Positions 7,910-17,018 of a DNA stretch of 64,000 bases are shown here, one piece after another. Location of the stretch: positions 124,001 through 188,000 of the forward strand of contig DVFL01000009.1 of the NCBI GenBank assembly GCA_018713255.1. The letters run 5' to 3'. Positions within the stretch are counted from its first letter, which is position 1; each line of letters begins with the position of its first letter. Source of the stretch: Candidatus Cottocaccamicrobium excrementipullorum (GTDB taxonomy: Bacteria > Bacillota > Clostridia > Lachnospirales > Lachnospiraceae). Under the pieces are notes generated by a model, which searched no databases, had not been told where the DNA came from, and saw only the letters and a list, made by a program, of their open reading frames with translations. Made by a program: the position numbers and the translations under genes.

Positions 7910-8932
7910 ATGAAGGATATGAAGTGGGAAATGAACAGCGGCTTCCAGGTGGACGCCACTCTGGTGGCCAATCGGTTTATTGATGAATATATGGCAGGAG
8001 CCAGCGGAGAGTATGTAAAGATTTATCTTTATCTTCTCCGTCATCAGAACAGCCAGACGACTACCGCAGAAACGGCGGAGGCTCTTCATTGTACGGAGGG
8101 GGACGTAAAGCGGGCTGTGGCTTATTGGCAGAAGGCCGGAGTACTTAAGACAGCCGGACCGGAAAAACAGGGGGAAAGAGCGGGAAGGCAGGAGGGAGAG
8201 AGCTCCTTGGGAAAAGGACAGATGCCTTCCCAGGGCTTTTCCATGGAGCAGGTGAGCCGTCTTTCCAGAGATGAGGATTTTTCGCAGCTTCTGTATATTG
8301 CCCAGAAGTACATGAATAAGGCTTTTTCTCAGAGAGAATGTCAGGTGTTTGCATATTTATACGGAGAACTTAAACTTCCTGTGGAGCTTTTGGAGTACCT
8401 GGTGGAATACTGCGTGCAGAACGGACATACCAGTATCCGTTACATGGAAACGGTGGCGGTTAACTGGCACCAGAAAGGACTGGTAACGCTGGAAGCGGCC
8501 AAGGCCTACAGCGCCGGATTCAATAAGGATTATTTTGCAGTGATGAAGGCATTTGGACTGACTGACCGCCGGCCGGCGGAGGCGGAGCGAAAAATGATGG
8601 AAACCTGGTTTGGCGCTTATGGATTTACCAGAGAGGTGGTGCTGGAGGCATGCAACCGGACGATCGAAGCGACCCACTCTCCAAGTTTTAAGTATGCTGA
8701 TAAGATTCTTTCTCAATGGAAACAGGCTGGCGTGAAGAATCTTTCTGATGTGGAAGATTTGGATATGATTCGAAAAAGCCAGGAAAAGGAGAAGGATCAG
8801 GCAAAGGGAAGAGGACAAAACCTTTCTGCCCGGACGTCTAAGACTACGAACCGGTTCCACAATTTCCAGCAGAGCTCTACAGATTACGATTCGCTGATGA
8901 TGGAGAAGGTTCGGGCGCGGATGAAGGAGTAA
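7910..8932 (+). CDS. DnaD domain protein (replication initiation/primosome)
   Basis: The product (340 residues from 7910) resembles the DnaD/DnaB primosome proteins that remodel origin DNA and help load the helicase in Firmicutes. It has an N-terminal winged-helix region (about 25-85), a charged linker, then two DnaD (DnaB_2-type) domains at about 125-200 and 205-285. Each ends in the YxxxIxxxW-type motif: YMETVAVNW in the first and YADKILSQW in the second. The start is uncertain; ATGs at 7910, 7919 and 7928 are all in frame near AGAAAGG, and 7919 has the best spacing. It forms an operon with the dnaC-like gene 18 bp downstream. Confidence 0.85.
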   Translation: MKDMKWEMNSGFQVDATLVANRFIDEYMAGASGEYVKIYLYLLRHQNSQTTTAETAEALHCTEGDVKRAVAYWQKAGVLKTAGPEKQGERAGRQEGESSLGKGQMPSQGFSMEQVSRLSRDEDFSQLLYIAQKYMNKAFSQRECQVFAYLYGELKLPVELLEYLVEYCVQNGHTSIRYMETVAVNWHQKGLVTLEAAKAYSAGFNKDYFAVMKAFGLTDRRPAEAERKMMETWFGAYGFTREVVLEACNRTIEATHSPSFKYADKILSQWKQAGVKNLSDVEDLDMIRKSQEKEKDQAKGRGQNLSARTSKTTNRFHNFQQSSTDYDSLMMEKVRARMKE

Positions 8933-8946
8933 AGATGAAGGAGTAA
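8920..8946 (+). repeat. 14-bp tandem duplication at the dnaD/dnaC junction
   Basis: GATGAAGGAGTAA occurs at 8920-8932, where it encodes the last codons and stop of the dnaD-like gene, and again at 8934-8946. The second copy supplies AAGGAG (8938-8943) as the ribosome binding site for the dnaC-like gene at 8951. Confidence 0.85.
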
Positions 8947-8950
8947 GACC

Positions 8951-9931
8951 ATGGCGTTAAGCAATGCACAGTATCAGGAAATTATGAGGGACTATCAGGC
9001 GCAGCAGCTTAGAAACCGTCACCAGCAGGAAAAGCGGGTGAATGAAATTTACCAGGTTCTCCCGGCAATTAAAGAAATTGATCAGGCGGTGAGCACCAGA
9101 GCGGTGATGCGTGCCAAGGAGCTGTTAGGGGGAGACCAGGAGGCCCTCTCTCGTCTGCGGGAAGAGATTAAAGATCTTCGGGAGCAGAAGACGATTCTTC
9201 TGGCCTCGAAAGGCTATCCTGAGGATTATATGGAGATGCATTACCGCTGCCCGGAATGTCGGGATACAGGCTACACTTCAGATGGAAAAAAATGCCGCTG
9301 CTTCCGGCGGGCTCAGATCCGCCTTCTCTATGCCCAGTCCAATATGGAGGATGTTTTAGCGAGGGAAAATTTTGAACGGTTTTCTTATGAATATTTTGAC
9401 GATACCCGGATTGAACCGGCAGTGGGAACCACAGTGGCCGGCTATATGAGAAAGGTTTATGGCTGGTGCCGGGAGTTTGTGGATGAGTTTGATGAAAAGG
9501 GCGGAAATCTTCTGTTTACAGGAGCCACCGGCACGGGGAAAACTTTTTTGACCAACTGTATCGCCAAGGCCCTTTTGGATACTTACCATTCGGTGATTTA
9601 TCTGTCCGCTCATGATTTGTTCGAGATTTTTTCCCGCTACCGGTTTTCTCGTCAGTCAGATGAAGAGATGGGAGATATGGAGGAACATATCCTGGATTGT
9701 GATCTGCTGATTATTGATGACTTAGGGACGGAGATGAACAATACCTTTACCTCTTCACAGCTGTTTTTCTGTGTTAACCAGAGACTTCTTTCCCGCCGGT
9801 CCACCATTATTTCCACTAATCTTTCCTTAGACCGCCTGCGGGATGAATATACAGACCGGGTGGCGTCGCGGATGATGAGCCATTATACAGTAATCCCCCT
9901 TTATGGAGAGGATATTCGGCTGAAACTCTAG
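8951..9931 (+). CDS. dnaC: DnaC/DnaI-type helicase loader ATPase
   Basis: This 326-residue AAA+ ATPase belongs to the DnaC/DnaI family that loads the replicative helicase. An N-terminal helical region is followed by a cysteine cluster at about residues 98-115 (CPECRDTGYTSDGKKCRC), as in the zinc-binding part of DnaI. The ATPase core has Walker A GATGTGKT (about residues 194-201), Walker B LLIIDDLGTE (about 254-263) and the sensor stretch STIISTNLS. Length and domain order match DnaI. The ribosome binding site arises from a small tandem duplication of the preceding gene's end. A promoter for prs follows without an obvious terminator. Confidence 0.9.
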   Translation: MALSNAQYQEIMRDYQAQQLRNRHQQEKRVNEIYQVLPAIKEIDQAVSTRAVMRAKELLGGDQEALSRLREEIKDLREQKTILLASKGYPEDYMEMHYRCPECRDTGYTSDGKKCRCFRRAQIRLLYAQSNMEDVLARENFERFSYEYFDDTRIEPAVGTTVAGYMRKVYGWCREFVDEFDEKGGNLLFTGATGTGKTFLTNCIAKALLDTYHSVIYLSAHDLFEIFSRYRFSRQSDEEMGDMEEHILDCDLLIIDDLGTEMNNTFTSSQLFFCVNQRLLSRRSTIISTNLSLDRLRDEYTDRVASRMMSHYTVIPLYGEDIRLKL

Positions 9932-9971
9932 GGAAAATGGAGATAGAAAAAAGAGAATATTGATGATTAGC

Positions 9972-10000
9972 TTGACTAAACTAGGACAGAATGTTATAAA
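9972..10000 (+). promoter_or_regulatory. Promoter of prs
   Basis: TTGACT (9972-9977), a 17-bp spacer and TATAAA (9995-10000) give a strong promoter, leaving a leader of about 130 nt. The leader contains a small GCGGC/GCCGC hairpin near 10070-10085 but no riboswitch I recognise. Confidence 0.75.
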
Positions 10001-10140
10001 AGAAACGTCAAAAGACGCTGTTTGGGGCGGATGTTCCCCCTGTACACCGCGGTAAAAGGCTGTCTGGAGAGCGGCCCTTTGCCGCAGGAGACTGTGAGAA
10101 ACAAAAGCATTGAAAGCATTGAAAAAATTGGAGGAAAAAC

Positions 10141-11313
10141 ATGCTGTACGAAGAGAAGATTATTGAGACGATTCCCGTAGGACCTCTGGGGCTGATTCCC
10201 TTAAAAAGCTGTGCCGAGCTGGGAAAAAAGGTTGACCAGTATTTGGTAAGCTGGCGGAAGGAGCGGGAAAGCGAGCACAAATCTACCATTGCTTTTGCAG
10301 GCTATCAGCGGGACAGCTATATTGTGAAGGCGAGCACCCCGAGATTCGGTTCAGGCGAAGGAAAAGGAATGCTGGATGAATCCGTCAGGGGCGATGATTT
10401 GTATATTATGGTGGATGTATGCAATTATAATCTGACCTATTCTCTTTGCGGAATGACCAATCATATGTCCCCAGACGATCATTTTCAGGATTTAAAGCGG
10501 GTAATTGCAGCGGCTGCCGGAAAGGCCAGACGAATTAATGTGATTATGCCGTTTTTATATGAGAGCCGTCAGCATAAGCGTTCTGGGCGTGAGTCTCTTG
10601 ACTGTGCCCTTGGCCTGGAAGAACTGGTGCGCATGGGTGTGGAGAATATTATTACTTTTGATGCCCATGATCCCAGAGTTCAGAACGCCATTCCCTTAAA
10701 GGGATTTGAGACGGTGCAGCCCATTTACCAGTTTATCAAGCATCTGCTGAAGCATGAGACGGAGCTTCAGATCGACAGCGACCACATGATGGTGATCAGC
10801 CCAGATGAGGGCGGAATGAACCGGGCGGTATATTTTGCCAATGTACTGGGACTGGATATGGGTATGTTTTATAAGCGCCGGGACTATACTCGGATTGTAA
10901 ACGGAAGAAATCCCATTGTGGCTCATGAATTCCTGGGTTCTGAGGTGGCCGGAAAAGATGTGCTGATTATTGACGATATGATTTCTTCTGGAGAAAGCAT
11001 GCTGGACGTAGCCAAGGAGCTGAAGATGCGGAAAGCCAGAAAGGTCTTTATCTGCGCTACCTTCGGTCTGTTTACCAATGGACTGGCTAAGTTTGATGAA
11101 TACTATGACAACGGTTTGATTGACCGGATCCTTACCACGAATTTGGTTTATCAGACGCCTGAGCTTTTGTCCCGCCCTTATTACATTGATGTAGACATGA
11201 GCAAGTATATTGCTCTGATTATTGACAATTTGAATCATGATGCATCCTTAAGCGAGCTGCTGAATCCCACCAAGAGAATCAACCGCTGCCTGGATGCGTA
11301 CCGGAATCGTTAA
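10141..11313 (+). CDS. prs: Ribose-phosphate pyrophosphokinase (PRPP synthetase), long form
   Basis: Prs transfers pyrophosphate from ATP to ribose 5-phosphate, making PRPP for nucleotide, histidine and tryptophan synthesis. The PRPP-binding loop VLIIDDMISSGESM is at about residues 276-289. The ATP and metal region reads FDAHDPRVQNAIP at about 179-191, a variant of the usual FDLHxxQIQGFF. At 390 residues it exceeds the common 310-320; the excess lies mainly in the N-terminal half and at the end. GGAGG precedes the ATG at 10141. The large exported-protein gene follows after 23 bp and may be cotranscribed. I would call it prs, but the divergent metal motif leaves specificity unproven. Confidence 0.85.
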   Translation: MLYEEKIIETIPVGPLGLIPLKSCAELGKKVDQYLVSWRKERESEHKSTIAFAGYQRDSYIVKASTPRFGSGEGKGMLDESVRGDDLYIMVDVCNYNLTYSLCGMTNHMSPDDHFQDLKRVIAAAAGKARRINVIMPFLYESRQHKRSGRESLDCALGLEELVRMGVENIITFDAHDPRVQNAIPLKGFETVQPIYQFIKHLLKHETELQIDSDHMMVISPDEGGMNRAVYFANVLGLDMGMFYKRRDYTRIVNGRNPIVAHEFLGSEVAGKDVLIIDDMISSGESMLDVAKELKMRKARKVFICATFGLFTNGLAKFDEYYDNGLIDRILTTNLVYQTPELLSRPYYIDVDMSKYIALIIDNLNHDASLSELLNPTKRINRCLDAYRNR

Positions 11314-11336
11314 GGAAACAGAAAGCGGGTAGATAG

Positions 11337-13820
11337 ATGAAGCGATTGCTGCAGCGGATCGGCATCCTGTTTGTGATTTTTATCGCCGCAGGCGCCGGGT
11401 ATTTTTACTGGATGTTCAGCCAGACGCAGCCGGAGGGAACAGTATATACCTCCATGGAGGAATCAGAGCTTCCGGTTGTGTATATGAATGTGCTGGGGAG
11501 GGAGATGAACTGTCTGCACGGCTACGTGCAGGAGATGAATTCAGCTAAGCTGCGGGACAGTCTGACGGTGCTTCCTCAAAACAGAACACTGGATATCCGG
11601 ATTGGCCGCTGTCAGGGAAGGGTCACGGGAATTTACTATGAGATCCGTTCTCTGGATTTAAGCAGGCTCATCGAAAGAACCAGCGTGGAAAGCTGGAATG
11701 AAGGGGAAGGGGGGATAACAGCCTCCCTTCCCATTCAGAATCTTCTGGAAAAAGATCAGGAGTACCGTCTTACGCTGACGGTAGAAACCGATGTTAACGG
11801 CGCGGTGCGCTATTACACCAGGATTGTGTGGACGGACAATCAACAGGTACAGCAGATGGTTGATCTGGCGGCGAATTTTTCCGCCTGGGCGTTTTCTCAG
11901 GAGCAATGGGGAAATCTGTCTCCTTACCTGGAAAGCAGCAGCGGGGGAGACAACTCTAATCTTGGCCATGTAGATATTCATTCCAGCTTAAATCAGGTTA
12001 CCTGGGGCGGACTTGCCATGGAACCGGCGGGGGAAGTTTTTGTCACGCTGAAGGAACTGAATGGAGAAGTGGCTCAGGTAGCATTGGAATATCTGGCGGT
12101 TCTTCGAGATGAAGAGGACCCGGAGCAGGTGGAGTTTTACGAAGTTGAGGATAACTTTACCATGCGCTGGGGAGACCCCAGAATTTATCTGATGGATTTT
12201 GACCGGAACATGGACCAGGTATTTATGGGCAGCCAGAATGTATTTTCCGGCAGCCGGATTATTTTAGGAATCACTGATGACGATCAGGTTCAGGTTCTGA
12301 AAAGCCCTGACGGAAATACCGCAGCTTTTGTGGTGAATGGGGATTTGTGGAGTTATGACGGAAAAGACCGCCAGGCGGTGAACGTTTTCTCCTTCCGCAC
12401 CAGCAGCGAGGAGGGAATCAGGCCGGCTTACCGTCAGCATTCCATTAAGATTCTGAATACGGCAGATACGGGAGATGTGGATTTCCTGGTTTACGGCTAT
12501 ATGAACCGGGGCATGCATGAAGGGTGCATGGGAGTGGCCATGTACCATTTCAACCGGGAAGAGGATGCGCTGGAAGAACGCTTTTTCGCTCCGGTCTCCG
12601 AAAGCTATGAAGAATTAAAGCTGGATATGGAGACACTTTCCTATCTCAGTTCAGGAGGAATGCTGTACCTTAAGGTTGGGGCTGGATTTTATGGCGTGGA
12701 CTTATCCAGCGGAGAATATATGGTGCTGGCAGAAGGCCTGGCGGAAGAGGGATATGCAGTCAGCCAGGACCAGACCAGGATTGCCTGGCAGGAGGGCAAC
12801 CAGCTGTTCCAGGCGCAGACCATTCATTTGATGGATCTGGAAACTGGAGAGAGGAATGACGTCTCCTCCCAAAATGGAGATTGTTTGCGGACCCTGGGGT
12901 TTGTGGGGGATGATTTCATTTACGGCCTGGCCAGAGCAGGAAGCCGCTGGGTGATCAATGGCCGGGTGGAGGAGCTTCCCATGTATGCTCTGGAAATTCT
13001 GGGGCAGGAGATGGAGGTCCTGACTCGTTATGAGGAACCGGGCTATTATATTGCCGGAGTAACGGTGGGGGACAGCCGGATTCATCTTACGCGGATCGCC
13101 CAGGTTTCCGGAGATTCTTACGTACAGGTGGATGAAGACACCATTGTGTGCAACGAAGAGATCGCAGATCATACGCTGGAGGGAATCGGCTGGTATACCG
13201 ACAGCCAGCGTCAGAAGATATACTTTGTTCAGCTGGATAAGGAGATTGAAAGCGGAAGAACCATCCGAGTTCTCTCTCCCCAGAGGATTAACTATGCAGA
13301 TGGTTCCGTGATCAATCTGAATTCCTCAGTGATGACTCCTGGAATGTATTTTTATGCTTACGGTCAGGGGCATCTTTTAGGGATTACCCAGGAGTTTGGT
13401 CAGGCAGTTAATCTGGCTTATCAGGAGATGGGCCTGGTTACTGATGGGGACGGCAGGGTAATCTGGAACCGGGTAGATCGGCCGACTGCGACTTCCGTGG
13501 GGGATATGGTTCAGGCGGCCATGAAGATTTCCATCCATCTCCAGGAGTTTTCTGAAAGCCAGCAATTTGAGGATGGAGTGCTTCTGCTGGATGCCAGAGG
13601 ATGCACCTTGAGCCAGATTCTGTATTTTCTGGGAAAGGGATGCCCGGTTCTCGCCTATGGGCCGGGAGGAGAAACGTATATTCTCGTAGGTTACGATCAG
13701 TATAATGTGACTCTTTACAATCCAGATACAGCGGAAAGCTGGAAAATGGGCTTAAATGACAGCACTGCATTTTTCCAGTCGGCGGGAAATGATTTCATCT
13801 GTGCGCTTTACCGGCAGTAA
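11337..13820 (+). CDS. Large membrane-anchored extracytoplasmic protein, unknown function
   Basis: I do not recognise this 827-residue protein as a named family. Residues 1-27 form an uncleaved-looking signal anchor (MKRLLQRIGILFVIFIAAGA), so the rest should lie outside the membrane. The middle (about 250-640) is rich in short beta strands with repeated patterns such as DGNTAAFVVNGDLWSYDGK and QTRIAWQEGNQLFQ, suggesting a beta-propeller. The last 80 residues (LSQILYFLGKGCPVLAYG, then ETYILVGYDQYNVTLYNP) resemble the C-terminal half of C39-like peptidase domains, but the catalytic His position is Thr/Tyr and no CGP motif is present. It follows prs closely and ends at a terminator before murA. 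Confidence 0.6.
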   Translation: MKRLLQRIGILFVIFIAAGAGYFYWMFSQTQPEGTVYTSMEESELPVVYMNVLGREMNCLHGYVQEMNSAKLRDSLTVLPQNRTLDIRIGRCQGRVTGIYYEIRSLDLSRLIERTSVESWNEGEGGITASLPIQNLLEKDQEYRLTLTVETDVNGAVRYYTRIVWTDNQQVQQMVDLAANFSAWAFSQEQWGNLSPYLESSSGGDNSNLGHVDIHSSLNQVTWGGLAMEPAGEVFVTLKELNGEVAQVALEYLAVLRDEEDPEQVEFYEVEDNFTMRWGDPRIYLMDFDRNMDQVFMGSQNVFSGSRIILGITDDDQVQVLKSPDGNTAAFVVNGDLWSYDGKDRQAVNVFSFRTSSEEGIRPAYRQHSIKILNTADTGDVDFLVYGYMNRGMHEGCMGVAMYHFNREEDALEERFFAPVSESYEELKLDMETLSYLSSGGMLYLKVGAGFYGVDLSSGEYMVLAEGLAEEGYAVSQDQTRIAWQEGNQLFQAQTIHLMDLETGERNDVSSQNGDCLRTLGFVGDDFIYGLARAGSRWVINGRVEELPMYALEILGQEMEVLTRYEEPGYYIAGVTVGDSRIHLTRIAQVSGDSYVQVDEDTIVCNEEIADHTLEGIGWYTDSQRQKIYFVQLDKEIESGRTIRVLSPQRINYADGSVINLNSSVMTPGMYFYAYGQGHLLGITQEFGQAVNLAYQEMGLVTDGDGRVIWNRVDRPTATSVGDMVQAAMKISIHLQEFSESQQFEDGVLLLDARGCTLSQILYFLGKGCPVLAYGPGGETYILVGYDQYNVTLYNPDTAESWKMGLNDSTAFFQSAGNDFICALYRQ

Positions 13821-13857
13821 GATTTTTCCAGCAGCCTTGATTGGCCGGTTTCCGGCC

Positions 13858-13899
13858 CGCCTGTCCAAAAGGCTTTTGCAGTTTGGCAGGCGCTTTTTT
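13858..13899 (+). terminator. Terminator after the prs-associated gene
   Basis: CGCCTGTCCAAA pairs with TTTGGCAGGCG (one bulged T), followed by CTTTTTTC. Confidence 0.75.
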
Positions 13900-13908
13900 C
13901 ACAGAAGC

Positions 13909-13938
13909 TTTACAAATGAAGCGAATGTGTTATATAAT
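13909..13938 (+). promoter_or_regulatory. Promoter of murA
   Basis: TTTACA (13909-13914), an 18-bp spacer and a perfect TATAAT (13933-13938) lie about 90 bp before the murA start. Confidence 0.75.
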
Positions 13939-14025
13939 GATGTGAAAGCGTTTTGGTTAAGGAAAACAGACAGCCGGAAAAGACGTTGCAGGTCCTTTTC
14001 GGATTTGATCATATAGAGGTGCAAA

Positions 14026-15318
14026 ATGGAACAATATATCATGAAGGGCGGCAATCCGCTGGTGGGAGAAGTTAACATAAGCGGAGCTAAGAACGCGGCG
14101 CTGGGAATTCTGGCAGCGTCGGTGATGACGGATGAGACGGTGATCATTGAGAATCTGCCGGATGTGCGGGATATCAATGTAATGCTGGAGGCCATTCAGG
14201 AAATTGGCGCCAGAGTAGAACGACCGGATCGGCACACCGTTCGGATTAATGCGTCGGGCATCGGAGAGGTGTCTGTGGATGATGAGTATATCCGCCGGAT
14301 CCGCGCTTCTTATTATTTTATCGGCGCCCTGTTAGGCAAGTATAAAAGCGCCCAGGTTCCGCTGCCGGGAGGCTGCAACATCGGAAGCCGTCCCATTGAT
14401 CTGCATCTAAAGGGATTTCGCGCCCTTGGCGCGGAGATCACCGTGGAGCGGGGGGCGGTTATTGCCAATGCCCTTAAGCTGAAGGGCGCCCATATTTACC
14501 TGGACAAGGTTTCTGTAGGCGCCACGATTAATGTGATGATGGCGGCTACCCTGGCTGAAGGGCTGACGATTATTGAGAATTCAGCCAAGGAGCCTCATGT
14601 GGTAGATGTGGCGAACTTTTTAAACAGTATGGGAGCCAACATCAAGGGCGCTGGAACGGACATTATCCGGATCAGAGGAGTGGAGAAGCTTCACGGAACG
14701 GAATATTCCATTATTCCTGACCAGATTGAGGCGGGAACCTTCATGTGTGCAGCTGCGATTACCCGTGGAGATGTGATGGTCAAGAACGTAATCCCTAAGC
14801 ATCTGGAAGCCATATCGGCAAAGCTGATTGAGATTGGATGCGAAGTGATTGAATTCGACGATGCAGTAAGGGTGGTGGGAAAGCCTGTTCAGCATCATAC
14901 CAATATCAATACTCTGCCTTATCCTGGATTTCCCACAGATATGCAGCCGCAGATTACCGTTACCCTGGCATTGGCCAAGGGAACCAGTATTGTGACGGAA
15001 AGCATTTTTGAAAATCGGTTCAAGTATGTAGATGAACTGGCGCGGATGGGCGGAAATATTAAAGTGGAAGGCAATGTGGCCGTCATCGACGGGGTAAAGA
15101 GCTTTTCCGGCGCAGCGGTTAATGCACCGGATCTCCGGGCGGGAGCCGCTTTGGTGATTGCCGGATTAGCGGCAGAAGGCTATACTGTAGTGGATGAAAT
15201 CGGCTATATCCAGAGAGGATATGAGTGCTTCGAGGAGAAGCTTAGGGGCCTGGGGGCCATGATTGAGAAGGTGGATTCTGAAAAGGAAGCCTTGAAGTTT
15301 CGTCTCCGGGTAGGATAA
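14026..15318 (+). CDS. murA: UDP-N-acetylglucosamine 1-carboxyvinyltransferase
   Basis: MurA transfers enolpyruvate from PEP to UDP-GlcNAc, the first committed step of peptidoglycan synthesis. The 430-residue protein has K22 and N23 in SGAKNAALGIL and the catalytic, fosfomycin-target cysteine at residue 117 in LPGGCNIGSRPIDLHL. Cys rather than Asp at this site predicts fosfomycin sensitivity at the target level. The two pseudo-symmetric EPSP-synthase-like halves are full length. GAGGTG lies 4 nt before the ATG. It has its own promoter and is followed after 5 bp by the metK promoter, so any readthrough would enter the riboswitch. Confidence 0.96.
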   Translation: MEQYIMKGGNPLVGEVNISGAKNAALGILAASVMTDETVIIENLPDVRDINVMLEAIQEIGARVERPDRHTVRINASGIGEVSVDDEYIRRIRASYYFIGALLGKYKSAQVPLPGGCNIGSRPIDLHLKGFRALGAEITVERGAVIANALKLKGAHIYLDKVSVGATINVMMAATLAEGLTIIENSAKEPHVVDVANFLNSMGANIKGAGTDIIRIRGVEKLHGTEYSIIPDQIEAGTFMCAAAITRGDVMVKNVIPKHLEAISAKLIEIGCEVIEFDDAVRVVGKPVQHHTNINTLPYPGFPTDMQPQITVTLALAKGTSIVTESIFENRFKYVDELARMGGNIKVEGNVAVIDGVKSFSGAAVNAPDLRAGAALVIAGLAAEGYTVVDEIGYIQRGYECFEEKLRGLGAMIEKVDSEKEALKFRLRVG

Positions 15319-15323
15319 AATAC

Positions 15324-15352
15324 TTGACAGATTACATAAAATCGCTTACTAT
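15324..15352 (+). promoter_or_regulatory. Promoter of the metK riboswitch transcript
   Basis: A perfect TTGACA (15324-15329), a 17-bp spacer and TACTAT (15347-15352) lie immediately after the murA stop codon. Confidence 0.8.
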
Positions 15353-15416
15353 ATGTTTTGCAGTAAGGAAAGCTTTCCATAAAACGGAAAGCCGACAATT
15401 GAAAAGTTCGTAATAT

Positions 15417-15567
15417 CCCTTATTCAGAGTGATGGAGATTAAGGATCGGTGAAGTCACGGCAACCCCGGTTACGCGGTCTGAAAGCAGACAGAACTGCCA
15501 GGATCGGAAGGTGCCAGCCTGAGCGAGGGCAGCAGAGGTTCTGCTGCGCATCGAGCAATAAGAGGAT
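15417..15567 (+). promoter_or_regulatory. SAM-I (S-box) riboswitch controlling metK
   Basis: The aptamer shows the conserved S-box elements in order: the P1 left arm CCCTTATT, the AGAGTGATGGAG kink-turn region, GATCGGTGAAGTCACGGCAACC, the GGTGCCA block, and the P1 right arm AATAAGAGG. SAM binding should stabilise the aptamer and allow the terminator at 15582 to form, switching metK off when SAM is plentiful. The variable stem near 15520-15550 is larger than in compact examples. Confidence 0.95.
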
Positions 15568-15581
15568 TTGAAAGATACTTC

Positions 15582-15612
15582 AAGTCCGCTCGTATGCGGA
15601 CTTTTCTTTTTG
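15582..15612 (+). terminator. Riboswitch expression-platform terminator
   Basis: AAGTCCGC (15582-15589) pairs with GCGGACTT (15596-15603), followed by TTCTTTTT. Confidence 0.9.
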
Positions 15613-15653
15613 CATTATAAACTTGCAGAATACTTGAATGAAAAGGAGAAAAA

Positions 15654-16841
15654 ATGGAAAAACTGTTATTTACTTCTGAATCAGTAACAGAGGGTCATCC
15701 AGATAAGATGTGCGATCAGATTTCCGATGCGATCCTGGATGCTTTGCTGGAGAAAGATCCCATGAGCCGGGTGGCCTGTGAGACGGCAGTAACCACCGGA
15801 CTGGTAATGGTTATGGGTGAGATTACCACAAATGCATACGTTGATATTCAAAAGACTGTTCGGGAAACGATCCGTCAGATCGGATACGACCGGGCAAAAT
15901 ATGGATTTGACTGTGATACCTGCGGAGTGATTGTCGCCATCGATGAGCAGTCTTCGGACATTGCCATGGGAGTGAACAAGGCCCTGGAGGCAAAGGAAAA
16001 TAAGATGTCCGATGCGGAGCTGGATGCCATTGGCGCAGGCGATCAAGGAATGATGTTCGGATTTGCGTCCAACGAGACGCCGGAATATATGCCTTACCCC
16101 ATTGCTCTGGCCCATAAGATGGCGAGACGTCTGGCCCAGGTACGTAAGGACGGCACCCTTCCTTATCTTCGTCCCGACGGCAAAACCCAGGTGACGGTGG
16201 AGTATGACCAGGCAGGACATCCTATCCGGCTTGAGGCAGTAGTGCTTTCTACCCAGCATGATGAGAATGTAAGCCAGGAGCAGATTCATGAGGATATTAA
16301 GAAGCATGTTTTTGAGGCGGTAATTCCGGCAGATATGGTGGATGAAGACACCAAGTTCTTTATTAATCCCACCGGACGTTTCGTGATCGGAGGACCACAT
16401 GGAGACAGCGGACTCACCGGACGAAAGATCATTGTGGACAGCTACGGCGGATATGCCCGTCACGGCGGCGGAGCTTTTTCTGGAAAGGACTGCACTAAGG
16501 TAGACCGTTCCGCAGCTTACGCGGCGCGGTACGTGGCCAAGAACGTTGTGGCAGCCGGTCTTGCTGATAAGTGTGAGATTCAGCTTTCTTATGCCATCGG
16601 CGTAGCTCATCCCACCTCCATTTCCGTTGATACCTTCGGCACCGGCAAATTAACCAATGAGAAGCTGGTGGAAATTATTCGGGAGAACTTTGATCTTCGC
16701 CCTGCCGGCATCATTAAAATGCTGGATTTAAGACGTCCTATTTACAAGCAGACGGCAGCTTACGGTCATTTTGGAAGAAATGATCTGGATCTTCCTTGGG
16801 AGAAGCTGGACCGGGTGGAAACCCTGAAAAAGTATCTGTAA
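15654..16841 (+). CDS. metK: S-adenosylmethionine synthetase
   Basis: MetK makes SAM from methionine and ATP in the cytoplasm. The 395-residue protein is full length, with [20 protein letters not shown] at residues 5-24, the [12 protein letters not shown] loop and the [19 protein letters not shown] signature, all with expected charged residues. AAAGGAGAAAA precedes the ATG. The upstream S-box riboswitch gives feedback control by its own product. Together with luxS about 6 kb away it covers two steps of the activated methyl cycle, although the genes are not in one operon. Confidence 0.98.
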   Translation: MEKLLFTSESVTEGHPDKMCDQISDAILDALLEKDPMSRVACETAVTTGLVMVMGEITTNAYVDIQKTVRETIRQIGYDRAKYGFDCDTCGVIVAIDEQSSDIAMGVNKALEAKENKMSDAELDAIGAGDQGMMFGFASNETPEYMPYPIALAHKMARRLAQVRKDGTLPYLRPDGKTQVTVEYDQAGHPIRLEAVVLSTQHDENVSQEQIHEDIKKHVFEAVIPADMVDEDTKFFINPTGRFVIGGPHGDSGLTGRKIIVDSYGGYARHGGGAFSGKDCTKVDRSAAYAARYVAKNVVAAGLADKCEIQLSYAIGVAHPTSISVDTFGTGKLTNEKLVEIIRENFDLRPAGIIKMLDLRRPIYKQTAAYGHFGRNDLDLPWEKLDRVETLKKYL

Positions 16842-16847
16842 GGATGG

Positions 16848-16893
16848 AAAACCTTCAAACTGCAGCAAGGCGGTTTGAAGGTTTTTTCTTTTC
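16848..16893 (+). terminator. metK terminator
   Basis: AAACCTTCAAAC pairs with GTTTGAAGGTTT, followed by a T-rich run (TTTCTTTTCTTTT). Confidence 0.88.
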
Positions 16894-16908
16894 TTTTGAG
16901 AGGGAGAA

Positions 16909-16917
16909 TGTTATAAT
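16909..16917 (+). promoter_or_regulatory. Extended -10 promoter of the exoA operon
   Basis: TGTTATAAT is an extended -10 with a perfect hexamer (16912-16917). No good -35 is seen. It lies about 100 bp before the exoA start. Confidence 0.5.
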
Positions 16918-17018
16918 TGAATTGCTGGGGCAGAAAAATACCCGGTATATCAGAATAATCAGAAAATTATGGCCAGGTTCAGCGGCAGGCGGGACCTGGC
17001 CGGTTAAGGAGAAGATCC

